Notes under the pieces: model-generated
Databases searched by the model: none
Told to the model about the DNA's origin: nothing
The model's input: the letters and a program-made list of their open reading frames with translations, nothing else
Assembly (NCBI GenBank): GCA_002205965.3
Contig: NADL03000120.1
Coordinates: 186,001-250,000, forward strand
Length of the DNA: 64,000 bases
Direction: 5' to 3'
DNA from: Kappaphycus alvarezii
Taxonomy: Eukaryota > Rhodophyta > Florideophyceae > Gigartinales > Solieriaceae
Translations under genes and position numbers: made by a program
Shown here: one piece after another, positions 21,974 through 31,256 of the stretch
Layout of the letters: every line of letters starts with the position of its first letter
Position numbering within the stretch: position 1 is the stretch's first letter

Positions 21974-22274
21974 GACGAGTTGAGGTGGAAAGGAGGTTTC
22001 GGACTTGAGTTGTCCGAAGCTTGCAGTTTGTTTTAGTATCCGGGAAAGGAAAACTTTTTGGACCATAGAGCAAAAGCAAAAAATAAAAACTGGATTTTTT
22101 GTTTTTCGTTTCCAACTTTTGGGCCAAAGCATTCGCAACTCTGCGGTAACTGTAACTCCTTTTTTTTCTTTATTTAACTGTTGCCCGACGCCTGCGCGTT
22201 CTCAAGAGACCCTGGTTCATCGTGCCGCACTTTAGAGTTGTCAAAGCCGTGCCTTTTCAAAGTTGAATGAAGAA

Positions 22275-23090
22275 ATGAATGCACCGAAACGGCCGAGAGG
22301 GTCCCTAACCTGCGGTCGCCGTTTTCTGCTGTCAATAGGATCCTACGGGCGTGATTTGGATGGCGCATTTTTCTGGTTACTAGTTGTGTTTTTAATAACA
22401 GTGCTTACGTTTGTTTCGTTACGAGAACGACATGTGGAGTTGGACGCGTCTCAAGTGGCCGAATATGAGCGGCGATCGCAATTCCTTTCCAATTCGACGG
22501 TGTATATTGTGGAGACGTTGCGGCCCGAACGATTGCTATCGCGACTCTCTGCACAAGACTGGGGCAAAATATCTGGGGAGATTGACATGGTGGCGTTTGT
22601 GTACGATGATTTACCGCTGTTCTTAAGCGAGGATTGGGTGAAATTGGCCGAGGACGGCATGTTTGGACAGGAGCGAGGGGAGAGGGTGAGGAGGGGGATT
22701 GGGTTGGGAATGTTTGGATGTGGATGTATACTACCGAATGAGTACTTTAAGCGGGTGGGAGTGCGACTAGGCGGATATGAGTGTGTGTTGTTGCCGGGTT
22801 GGGTGCTGGAGGTTGAGGATGTGATTTGGGTGGGTGGGGCGAGGGAGTGGGGAGATGGCGTTTGCAGGAGAAGGTGGCAAATGCTAAGTGGACGAGTGGT
22901 GGAGAGGTTCGAGGGGGAGTTGAAGGAAATTAAGCAGGTGTTGAGCAAAATTGAAGAGGAGATGGAACGTGAGCTGGAGGGTGAGGGTGAGGGCGAGGGC
23001 GAGGGCAAGGGCGAGGGCGAGGGCGATGGCGCCGTTGAGGCCAAATCGGAAGTTGACGACGCCAAATTGCAGCAAGCCCAACAGAGGTGA
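22275..23090 (+). CDS. Single-pass membrane protein with GEGEG repeat tail
   Basis: The first ATG is at 22275 (an upstream TTG at 22263 is in frame), giving 271 residues. One strong membrane segment lies near residues 31-49 (GAFFWLLVVFLITVLTFVSL) after a short basic N-terminus, suggesting a type II or anchor topology with a large C-terminal domain. That domain has conserved-looking WVKLAEDGMFGQ and GCGCILPNEYFKR segments. A Glu-rich helix and a run of (GE)n from a hexanucleotide repeat follow, ending in a short acidic tail. No family is recognised. It lies 300 bp downstream of YchF on the same strand. Confidence 0.65.
   Translation: MNAPKRPRGSLTCGRRFLLSIGSYGRDLDGAFFWLLVVFLITVLTFVSLRERHVELDASQVAEYERRSQFLSNSTVYIVETLRPERLLSRLSAQDWGKISGEIDMVAFVYDDLPLFLSEDWVKLAEDGMFGQERGERVRRGIGLGMFGCGCILPNEYFKRVGVRLGGYECVLLPGWVLEVEDVIWVGGAREWGDGVCRRRWQMLSGRVVERFEGELKEIKQVLSKIEEEMERELEGEGEGEGEGKGEGEGDGAVEAKSEVDDAKLQQAQQR
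22976..23031 (+). repeat. GAGGGC hexanucleotide microsatellite in coding sequence
   Basis: About nine near-perfect GAGGG(T/C) units encode the Gly-Glu repeat of the membrane protein. Length polymorphism would keep the frame. Confidence 0.9.
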
Positions 23091-23383
23091 CAGACAGCAC
23101 GGATGGCAGTGTCAGCCGACAGGAGAAGCCTGCGGGAGTCATGCCGGAATTAACTTGCGTCGCGTAGGAACCGTTGTCAGTACGAGGAGCGTCGAGAATG
23201 GGTTGCGCCGAATCTTTGCCAACGAAATGACAATGGACGTCCGTCCTCATCCATTGTCAGGAGGAGGTATTCTTGTTAAATGCAATTGTACACGATTGTA
23301 CTTTTTAATTGCCAATAGCAAAGGATAAACCGGCTGTTTAATTTCGTTTAAATTCGGGGACAAGCCGTCACTGACAATTTCCC

Positions 23384-24682
23384 ATGGATGAGCCATCATT
23401 GAAAAGGGCCAGGCACACTGCAATCTGTCAAAATCCTCGTAACCGTCCCTGCTCCACCACCACCATCGCCTCGCAACAGCTTGACTCGCCGCGCCCAATA
23501 GCATCCCCGAAAACGATCTACGCACCTGCGTCCGCCCTCTCCGCCCTCTTGCCGCCATCGCCGCCGCCATCAAATCCCCAACTTGCACCCCACGAGCACT
23601 CCCGGCTCCCTAACCCTACCCACATCCTCAAGTGCATCCCCCCCCCACCTCAAGTCAACGCTACATGCTCGTATCCACCATGGGATTCCATCCCCCCCCC
23701 GCCCCCCCGCCACGTCCCTCCCCTCATCCCCCACCCCTCCCCCTCGCAATTCGTCAGACTCATCCTCCGAGGACGACCAAACCACACATCATCAAACCAC
23801 AGACGCCCTACGCATGCCTGGAACGCAATGGGCACGCCGCCGCGCCTCAATCCCACACCTGTTAAACACGCCTACCGCTTCCGAGCACGACTCGGATGAG
23901 CAGGATGATTCGCATGACAGTGACTCTCATCATGCAAGCGGTGACGCCCAGGGCAACGTGAATACCGACTCACGGGTGGACAGCGGCAATGCCAGTGCGA
24001 TACAAGCCATCGAGGACATTCTCTCCTCTGCTACACCTGGTTTGGACCTACACCAATACCATGCACATGCGCAATCACAAGTGCAACAACGGGATGTGAT
24101 TGACGTGGATGCAGTGGGAAAGGAGGCTCCCGTGGTGGTGAATCTGATAAGTGAGGATGAGGAGGATGGAACTGTGACGCATGTGCGGCGGCGACGGAGA
24201 GGGGGTGCGAGTAGCGGCGGGGGGAGGTGGTGGTGATTGTGGTGGATAGTGGGGAGGAAGTTGATGCGGGGGGTTGGGGGATGAGAGGGAGGGGGCGGAC
24301 GCGGAGGTGGAGGTGGTGAGTCATGTGGTAAAGCGGCGGGGAGGTGTGGGGGGAGAATGGGATTGCGATGGGGCGCGCGGTGGAGGGTGAGGATGGTGTG
24401 ACGACGGCGGTTGGGAGTCGTGGAGGCGCGGCAGATGGGCTGGATTTGGTGTGTACGGGGACAGTGAGGGGGGTGAGGGCGTTGGAGGATTACCCGCATT
24501 TTAGTTTTCAGTGTGGAAAGGGGGGGGTTAGGGGGAAGACTAAGTGGTGTGAGAGATGCTTTTGTTATGTTTGCGATGTGCCGGTTAGTGAGTGTGCGAG
24601 GTGGGATTCGCACTGGAAGGCACGGGATGCTGGTAAGTGGGTGCAGATGAGGACGCAGGTTTTGGGGAAGAGGAAGCGGTAG
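23384..24682 (+). CDS. Ser/Pro-rich protein with CYVCD zinc-binding-like domain
   Basis: The start ATG is 23384 (MDEPSLKRARHT). The coding signal then moves through three overlapping frames. It begins Pro-rich; a Ser/Asp-rich acidic frame (23583-24236; SSDSSSEDDQ, DVIDVDAVG, ISEDEEDGT) follows; and the C-terminal frame (24344-24682) contains RALEDYPHFSFQC, KWCERCFCYVCDVPVSECARW and HWKARDAGKW. The last block resembles a Cys/His module I recall from plant RIN13-type nuclear proteins. Frame changes fall at C-rich runs near 23690-23705 and in G-rich DNA near 24217-24350, so either a short intron or homopolymer errors break an otherwise single gene. Acidic patches suggest a nuclear role. Function unknown. 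Confidence 0.6.
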
Positions 24683-25126
24683 AGTAGAGTAGATTTGTGG
24701 GGCGGTTGTGCTTTTGTTTGATGTATAAGAGATTACTGTTGCGGAGTGTGTCGTTTGCTCGCGATCTGTGTCGAGTGAGGTAGTTTATTTCTTTTTGTTG
24801 TATGGTTGTGTAAAGGGCGACGGTGTTGCGGCGATGGCCAGCGATAGAGACAGAGATGTGGGTAGAAAGAGGTAGGGCCGAGTGACAACTAGGTGTATCC
24901 TTTTGTCAGTTTGTTGGCCGCTGGAGGGACAATAGATGGCAATAATGGCGCGAATTCCATCGTTGCAACAAAAGAAAAAACTTGGACCAAAATACTGTAT
25001 TGTATTGTACAGTACAGTACATTTCTATTTTGTACGCCCCTCATCGCACCCACTCCTCCAATTCCAAACACCACCGCACCATCCAACTGAACTGCCGCCA
25101 ACTTGTCGCCCACCCCGAACAAACTC
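24683..25126. promoter_or_regulatory. SNF5 upstream region with GTAC/TACTG cluster
   Basis: A 444-bp spacer without a gene. At 24992-25022 is a TACTG/TACAG run containing TGTATTGTACAGTACAGTAC, about 105 bp before the SNF5 ATG. Comparable clusters occur upstream of Su(z)12 and in other spacers. Confidence 0.5.
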
Positions 25127-25849
25127 ATGAAGTCCTCTACTCTACCATCACGCAAGCGCTCACGCACCGTCCCGAGCCCGCAAACAGAGCCTCTCATTCC
25201 CATTCGTCTTGACCTCGACCTAGATGGCCACCATCGTCTTCAAGACACCTTTACATGGCCCATGGGTGAAACCGAAATCACCCCCACCAATTTTGCCGCT
25301 CAGATGTGCCGTGACCTCAACTTGCCAGAGTCTACACGCGATGATATTGCCAGAGCAATTCGCGAACAAATTGCCACCTATGTTCCGATGCCCATGGTAC
25401 AGGTTGACGCATCCGAATGTCGCCATGTCATTCGCTTAGATATGAGAATCGGTAGGGTTGTTATTAGGGACCAGTTTGAATGGGACTTGAACTGTGAGTT
25501 GAACAGTCCGGAAGCTTTTGCAGAGATGCTGGGATGTGACTTAGGGCTAGGCACGGAACATGTGGCCGCGGTTGCCCATGCGGTCAGGGAACAGTTGCTT
25601 GAGTTGGCCGAGTTTAGAGATAAAAGGCAAAAGTGTGCTGTCATTGAGGAACAGCGCTGCGTGAGAGGAACCGAAGAACTTGGTCTATGGGAACCTACTG
25701 TGGAATGTTTAACCGTGGAGGAGAGGGAGAGATTAGAGAGAAAGGAGAGAAGAGAGGCCAGGTTGATGAGGAGGAACAGGGGAAAGGGTGGGGGGTATGC
25801 GCGGGGCGCATCTGGAGGGGGGCGCAGACGCAGTACCTCGAGGAATTGA
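25127..25849 (+). CDS. SNF5: SNF5/INI1/BSH-type SWI/SNF subunit
   Basis: Single exon of 240 residues from the ATG at 25127; the upstream TTG at 25103 is not needed. Two SNF5 repeats are plain. The first is LIPIRLDLDLDGHHRLQDTFTW...FAAQMCRDLNLP...IARAIREQI; the second is VIRLDMRIGRVVIRDQFEWDL...FAEMLGCDLGLG...AVAHAVREQL. A short basic C-terminal helix (ERERLERKERREARLMRRNRG) follows. The length is close to the compact plant BSH protein and shorter than animal INI1. The family is a core subunit of SWI/SNF chromatin remodelling complexes in the nucleus. Its neighbour across one gene is a Polycomb PRC2 subunit. No introns or lesions are seen. Confidence 0.96.
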   Translation: MKSSTLPSRKRSRTVPSPQTEPLIPIRLDLDLDGHHRLQDTFTWPMGETEITPTNFAAQMCRDLNLPESTRDDIARAIREQIATYVPMPMVQVDASECRHVIRLDMRIGRVVIRDQFEWDLNCELNSPEAFAEMLGCDLGLGTEHVAAVAHAVREQLLELAEFRDKRQKCAVIEEQRCVRGTEELGLWEPTVECLTVEERERLERKERREARLMRRNRGKGGGYARGASGGGRRRSTSRN

Positions 25850-26017
25850 GCACCCGTATGAAATCACGCCCCATTTTCCACACCGTGCCTTGTCGCCTTT
25901 GACTATCGGTGAGAATAAATCTTTTGCAATTGGTCCTTGCTTGATCATACTCTTCCATATCTGTGCCATTGCGACGAGCTCGCCCCAGCCCCATCCCCAA
26001 ACCCGTTGCATACAAAA

Positions 26018-27196
26018 ATGCTCTCCTTCCTTCCCGTTCCCGTCTTTACACCACGCCCGCAACTGCGCCTGCATCCCTCCCGCCGCCATCCTACTCCTGC
26101 TTCAACCGTCATCTTCTGCTGCACCAACCCTCCACCACCCCCTTCCCCATCCGATCCGTTCTCCGACTCTGCATGGCAAGCCCTCCGTCGACGTCTCACC
26201 CTTCTTCGTGACAAGGAGGAGATTCTAGACCGTAGTATAGCCCGCAATTGGCGCTCCGGCGTTTACACCTCTCGCGTTGTCGCCTCTGTCGGCGCTGATT
26301 ATGTTCGAAAGCTTGCCCTTCATCACGATTTTTTGGCCATGGGGACAGCCTCTGGAGCCGTCGTCTTGTCCCATTTGCCGACAGGCATGCGCGTCGTGTG
26401 GAGGAATGTTCATGTGGGACAAGTCACTGCTGTGGACTACCGCGAGGGCTGGATTGCGAGTGCAGGGGCCTCCGATAGGGAGGTGATGGTGTTCAGTGTC
26501 GCTGAGTTGGAGAAGGGGCGTTACTGGAAGGAACGCGCCTTGAGCGGCGAGATTGAAAAAGTCGAGGCCATCAAAGGTCACAGGTTGCAGGGCCACGATG
26601 ACGTTGTCTCCGTCGTCAGGGTTGACACCCGGGGCGGCATCGTGTACACCGCCAGTTTGGACGGTACGGTCCGAAGCTGGGAGATTGCAACCGGAAAACC
26701 TCTCACTGTGATACGTGTTGGGGAGCCGGTGTTTTCCATGGTTGTGACGGAGAAGGGTTACGTGCTGGCGGGGTGTGCGAGCGGAAGAGTTTTGGCGTAT
26801 GCGGCCGCTCGTGGTACCCATTTGATCACGATGGTGTGCCATGCGGGGCATGTCACGGCCCTGGACTTTTGGGACGAGACTCAGCTGATGGTTTCTGGCG
26901 ACTCCACGGGGAGCATGGCTATATGGTCATTTGCCGAGGCGAAAAAGGTGGGCGTCTTGCCGCCCCACAGTGGGGCCGTGTTGGCGATGCGCATGGACGC
27001 AGGAAAGGTGGTCAGTGCAAGTCGGGAGGGCTTGGTAGCTGTTACGAGGCTGGACTCGTTGCAACGCGCGTTTGCCATCGCGGGGTTTACAAAGTATCTC
27101 GCCAGTGTCGCGTTTGATCGCACGAGGTTGTTTTCCGACGGCACAAACGATGTTGTCGCATGTCATTCGTTTGACGGGCAAGGCGGGAAGAATTGA
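26018..27196 (+). CDS. WD40-repeat protein, probably plastid-targeted
   Basis: The ATG at 26018 gives 392 residues; the frame is open further upstream only through non-ATG codons. The first ~40 residues (MLSFLPVPVFTPRPQLRLHPSRRH...) are basic, Pro/Ser/Thr-rich and lack acids, like a transit peptide. The helical segment WQALRRRLTLLRDKEEILDRS precedes a single beta-propeller with WD-like blades, for example VVSVVRVDTRGGIVYTASLDGTVRSWEIATG and HVTALDFWDETQLMVSGDSTGSMAIWSF (split by position here: about residues 200-330). Such plastid WD40 proteins are known in plants and algae, but the partner is unknown. It ends 92 bp from the convergent Su(z)12 stop. Confidence 0.82.
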   Translation: MLSFLPVPVFTPRPQLRLHPSRRHPTPASTVIFCCTNPPPPPSPSDPFSDSAWQALRRRLTLLRDKEEILDRSIARNWRSGVYTSRVVASVGADYVRKLALHHDFLAMGTASGAVVLSHLPTGMRVVWRNVHVGQVTAVDYREGWIASAGASDREVMVFSVAELEKGRYWKERALSGEIEKVEAIKGHRLQGHDDVVSVVRVDTRGGIVYTASLDGTVRSWEIATGKPLTVIRVGEPVFSMVVTEKGYVLAGCASGRVLAYAAARGTHLITMVCHAGHVTALDFWDETQLMVSGDSTGSMAIWSFAEAKKVGVLPPHSGAVLAMRMDAGKVVSASREGLVAVTRLDSLQRAFAIAGFTKYLASVAFDRTRLFSDGTNDVVACHSFDGQGGKN

Positions 27197-27288
27197 CAGG
27201 AATGGTGTTACCCGTGTTTATTTTGAGGGAGACTAGGTCGTCGACCGACATTCTTGCCTACAGGCCATGACAGGCCAGTAGCGGGCGA

Positions 27289-29288
27289 TCAGTTCTTCTT
27301 CTTGTAGCGGCGCTGTCGTTGCGCACCGCGCGACTTTCCCTTGGCGCGATGGTCGTTGAGGATTTCCGGTCTTCCACTGGACGCGCACTGGCGCCTCTTC
27401 TTCCTTCCGTCGAGGCAAAGCATGATCGACTTGATCGCCACAACGTCGATCAGGCCGTGGATGTGCAGGGCACGCAAAAACCCAACAAACTGCAGGCGCA
27501 GACGCTTTTGAGCCACGAGCGGGCCGTACTCAAGGGCAAACAACTCGAGGGCGTACCGCGTGTATCGCTCAGCATAGACTGATGGTATAGGATAGTTTTC
27601 GTGACTATACTTGTTCCACATCATCCACAAGAGCTTCTCCTTGGGCGTGGCTTCCTCCAGGCTGCGGATGCGCTCAACAGACAAGTCGAGTCGCCAGGAG
27701 TGGTCGACTTCGTCCTCCGAGTCCGGATCATCCTGGTCAAAATGCTCCTCCTTTGCCTCGCTGACACTTACAATGTGAAACAGCTTGAGATGGCCAAGTG
27801 CATCCTTGTAGTTGAAGGTCTGCGGGCGCGGCACAGTAGCCATATCGAGCATTGGTGGTAACTCTGGGCCACGCTCCCCCTCGACCTGGCGGTCCGTCAT
27901 CTTCTTTTTAAACGCCATGTCACAAAACTCGCTGCAAAACTTGGTCTTTGCGTAGCGCTTGTCGGCATGACTATGTCGCGGCCTGGCACAGTACTTGCAC
28001 GTATCGCGCAAATCGGCTTGTATGACTTGTGCAAAGTTATCGTTCTCTTCGTCCGAGTCTGTGGAACTGCCATCGGTAGGCTGGCTTTCGCGGTTTGCAA
28101 GGGACTTGCGCTTTTCAGAAATGGAGACGTTGGCCATGTGACGCTCCACGTCATCGGCCGTGTGTGTCGCCGGAGAGGGCGCGAAACCTCCCGGCGGGGT
28201 TTGCATAGACACTAATGGTGTCATCTTCAGTGTTTGGAGTCCAGTTTCCGTGGGTATCAATGTTGCCGACGCGTCGTTTGGTGCTCTCCTCGACGCCGAC
28301 GACATCAAACTCGAGAACCATGGGAAGGTCGCCCGAGTTGCCATACCTGGGGACGCCTTCGACACTAAAACCGAGTTGGTCATGCTCGACTTGCAAGGTG
28401 AGTGACCAAGGTCCGAAAACGAAAGCAGTTGCGATGACACCAAGGACACATAAAGTCATGCCTGACTACACCCTCCCAATCCGGCCACATGGTGGACTTG
28501 TACGTGCATCGAACATAGAGCTTTGGCTTTTCCATGTGCGGAATAAGCTGCAGCGGGCGGATGCCACCCCAGAGACGGAGGTTGATAGTAGCATGGATGG
28601 GATGATGCGGGGCGGGCAAGTGGAAGGGCTGAAGGGGTCCGACCTGGTTCCACTGGACAAAGTTGAGGGGCACTTGAACATCCTCGTTGCGTACAAAGGG
28701 GTTGGAATTGTGTTGGTCAATGAGAGTGAGTTGACCCTTCAAGGTGGCCGGGAATCCATTGAGGGGCCTTGCGTCGGGATGGGTTGAATGAATCTCAAGG
28801 ACCAAGCCCAACCATGCCGGGAGGGTAGCCATGAGACCCAAAACAGCGGAGAGGTCAAACGCGACTTGAACGTGGTCGGAAAGCGGCTCGACACCCTTTT
28901 TTACATGCTCGTCAGGCCAGACCATGATGGAACAACGACGACTGCCAAAGGACATGGCACCTTGATCATTCCTGACGACGAGGCTTATTTGCAGTTGGAC
29001 AAAGTGAGGGTTGTAAGGATTGGAGGGGGAATTAGAAACGGGGTGAGAGGGATGGAGAAGTTGTTGAGCTGTGCGAGTGTGGAGGATGCAGAGGGAGGGG
29101 CGAATGCGGAGAATGAGGTGAGTGGAGTTAGAAACGGAGGCCCAGGAAAGGTCCCAGAGATGTCGGCGGATGGTGGAGCGGTCATTTTTGACGTAGAGCA
29201 GGTTGCGAACGAGGAAGGGGGGACGGGAGATGTGTTTGAGTGAGTCGGCGGGGGGAGGAGGAGGAGTAGTGGCGATGCGGTTGGGCAT
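27289..29288 (-). CDS. Su(z)12/EMF2/VRN2-type Polycomb PRC2 subunit, two frame changes
   Basis: The ATG at 29288 opens a frame with RPPFLVRNLLYV and ends in the C2H2 finger CPWCHRNCFRFRTLVTHL. One extra base (about 28390) then moves the frame to QVEHDQLGFSVEG, which completes the C-x2-C-x12-H-x4-H finger. A second change near 28200 leads into the third frame. That frame has a Ser/Asp-rich linker, a Cys cluster (CKYCARPRHSHADKRYAKTK, FCSEFC) and a VEFS box at 27699-27414 (WRLDLSVERIRSL, EKLLWMMWNKY, FVGFLRALHIHGLIDVV), followed by a basic tail. Su(z)12 scaffolds PRC2 for H3K27 methylation. All domains are in the right order, so I read this as one functional gene with indel errors or very small introns rather than a pseudogene. 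Confidence 0.88.
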
Positions 29289-29920
29289 GTTTTGTTTGGA
29301 GGTGGAGTGTGAAGGGGAGGGAGGGGTAGAGAAATTTCTTTTCGAGGGGGGGAAGGAAGGGTGAATGCAACGGTTTGTATGATATATTGGCGGGTTGAGA
29401 TGGGCATGCCAAGGGTCGAACATCGAACTGTCCAGCTTTTGCGAATATGAGTGGATCTAAATCTGAAATGCGGGGGTGCAGCATAAAAGTAGTGAATTTT
29501 TGACTCGTGCTCATTTCGTTTCGCTGCGTAACCAGCGGGCACGGCTGTCGGGTCACAGGTGCAACCCGCACTTTGCAACGGATCACACTACTGTTACTGT
29601 ACTCTACTGTACTGTACCTGATAAAATTCAAAACTTTCTAAACTTGATCCGCATTGCCGTCCTGTCCAGTACTGTACAGTATAGTACCAAATGCAGTGCA
29701 GTTTCCAATCGAACATCCTACTGTACAGTACTGTACAGTACTGTATTGTACTCACAAAAGAACAGCACCTCTTTCTGTAAGCAAATCCGCTTACAGCCCT
29801 CTTTACACACTCCAATGCTTACACTTTACCGTCGTCTTATTCCCCATCCCACCCCCCCACCTCCCCCCCTCCGTACCCACCAACCTCTACCATCCTCTCC
29901 TCTCCACCAACACGCCCAAC
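29289..29920. promoter_or_regulatory. Intergenic region with GTAC clusters and CTGTAAGC dyad
   Basis: A spacer upstream of Su(z)12 (minus) and of a small plus-strand ORF. Three TACTG/CAGTA clusters lie at 29591-29618, 29666-29685 and 29720-29757; the last contains TACTGTACAG repeated twice. A perfect 8-bp inverted repeat follows at 29775-29796. Confidence 0.6.
29775..29796. promoter_or_regulatory. Inverted repeat CTGTAAGC-N6-GCTTACAG
   Basis: A perfect 8-bp dyad with a 6-bp spacer. The same half-sites recur with an 8-bp spacer at 31568-31591, upstream of eS27. A binding site for a dimeric regulator is an inference. Confidence 0.55.
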
Positions 29921-30055
29921 ATGTCGCCAACCCTCCGCACCGTAACCGCCCGCCTCGCCCACTCCATAGAGATGATTCTAGTCCCCACCGCCGTAGCCCT
30001 CGCCTACTTTCCCATCACCTCCCGCAAGTCCACCCTCTCCAACCCCACCGTCTAG
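29921..30055 (+). CDS. Possible 44-residue membrane microprotein
   Basis: ATG at 29921, stop at 30053-30055. A basic N-terminus (SPTLRTVTARLAHS) is followed by one hydrophobic stretch (IEMILVPTAVALAYFPI) and a short polar tail. It overlaps the end of the minus-strand hypothetical gene. No homologue is recognised; it could be chance coding. Confidence 0.28.
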   Translation: MSPTLRTVTARLAHSIEMILVPTAVALAYFPITSRKSTLSNPTV

Positions 30056-30775
30056 CTCCCCACCCTCCGCACCCCGACGTTGCGCCCGCCGCTCCTTAAA
30101 CCGCCGCACCGCCACCGATACAAAACCCTGCACCACCCCCGTCCAAAACGGCCCCACCGTCAATTCTTGAACTACCGCCATCGCGTCCTTGTTCTTGTCG
30201 TTGTTCTCCCACCCCGTACTGGAATTGTCTCGGTTGATTTCACACATGGTCTCGTCGGATCCAAGTTTCGTTTGCGATACGCCTCTTATGCTCTTTGCAC
30301 TCGCTGTTGTGATACCGGGTACGATGTGGGAACCGTGTGACGCAAGGCGCGTTGCTACGAGTTGGAGTTGGGCTACTGTATTTAGGGGGATGAGGTGTCG
30401 ATGATACAACGTGTGGTGGAAGAGTTGGACGGTCGCACGTGCGCAGTCTGCGTCAAACTGTCGAGTAAAAAAAAGATTGCGTGCAGATTGCATGTCCTCA
30501 TAGCCTTTATTTTCAACCCATCCAAACTGTCCTCCACACCCGTCGCTGATGCGACGCTACTGACTAAAATCCGCATGTCAAAAATCACCTTTTCTGTTCC
30601 CGTCACACCCACCGTGTACACGTGTATGCACTCCACCGTTTGGCTCATTACGGGCGTTGTTCCGCAACTGGCGCGCATGTGCAACAGATAGGCGGGCAGC
30701 GCGATGACGACTTTGGAGGGGATGATAGGTAGATAGCAGTAGGGTCGGCAAGATAAGGGGAAATAGGGCATTCAT
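29978..30775 (-). CDS. Hypothetical protein, possibly secreted, frame-broken
   Basis: Two start codons lie four bases apart. The ATG at 30775 gives a hydrophobic leader (MNALFPLILPTLLLS), and the ATG at 30771 opens the longer frame, so the leader and body may be separated by an indel. The body (30771-30382) contains VECIHVYTVGVTGTEKVIFDM. A second frame change at the T8 run near 30470 joins LHAIFF to TRQFDADCARATVQLFHH, continuing to ELTVGPFWTGVVQGFVSV and an Arg/Gly-rich end at 29978. Not recognised. Colinearity across the T8 run suggests one real gene. Confidence 0.4.
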
Positions 30776-30998
30776 GCTGCGAAAGAGGCGCCTCTGATTC
30801 CTTGCGGAGCTCATCTCATGCTTTACCTACTCGTTCCAAACCGCGTATTCAACTACCCACACCCTGTTTCCCCCTACACCCACCACCACTTGAGACTAGC
30901 AAACATCCACAACACTCCCGCGCTTCCATCATCCGTCCCCGTAAACCAATCCCCGACACAAACCAACCGCAATTCCACACACATCCCCCCACAAACGC

Positions 30999-31256
30999 TT
31001 AATCCACCTTCTTCCTAAACGAACATCCCTCAGTCAACCTGGCCTTGCCGCCTGTCGGTTGACACAACACCATTGTACAATCGCCACACACAACCACCGT
31101 CTGTGCATGTGAAAATACAGTCGTGATTACATAGCACCCGGGACATTTCACATCCATAAAGTACGAATTCGGCGACTGTACCAACCGCTTCAACTTATGC
31201 TTGCCCAGCTCCGATGCGCGGTCCGGGTTGAGAAGATCCGTCTCCAATGCGGGCAT
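30999..31256 (-). CDS. RPS27: 40S ribosomal protein eS27
   Basis: The ATG at 31256 gives 85 residues, the normal family length. The sequence includes [38 protein letters not shown] and [15 protein letters not shown], which are hallmark eS27 blocks. The C4 zinc ribbon is formed by CPGC and CGDC with later cysteines. No intron is needed. It is a structural component of the cytosolic small ribosomal subunit. It shares an upstream region holding a CTGTAAGC dyad about 310 bp away. Confidence 0.98.
   Translation of the reverse strand: MPALETDLLNPDRASELGKHKLKRLVQSPNSYFMDVKCPGCYVITTVFSHAQTVVVCGDCTMVLCQPTGGKARLTEGCSFRKKVD

Noticed and set aside
23930-24613. 227-codon minus-strand frame
   Set aside because: Pro-rich reading of the antisense strand of the CYVCD gene, no domain.
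24992-25022. Copper-response elements (GTAC core, as in Chlamydomonas CRR1 targets)
   Set aside because: GTAC alone is too short, and the same clusters lie in transposon ends and gene-poor spacers.
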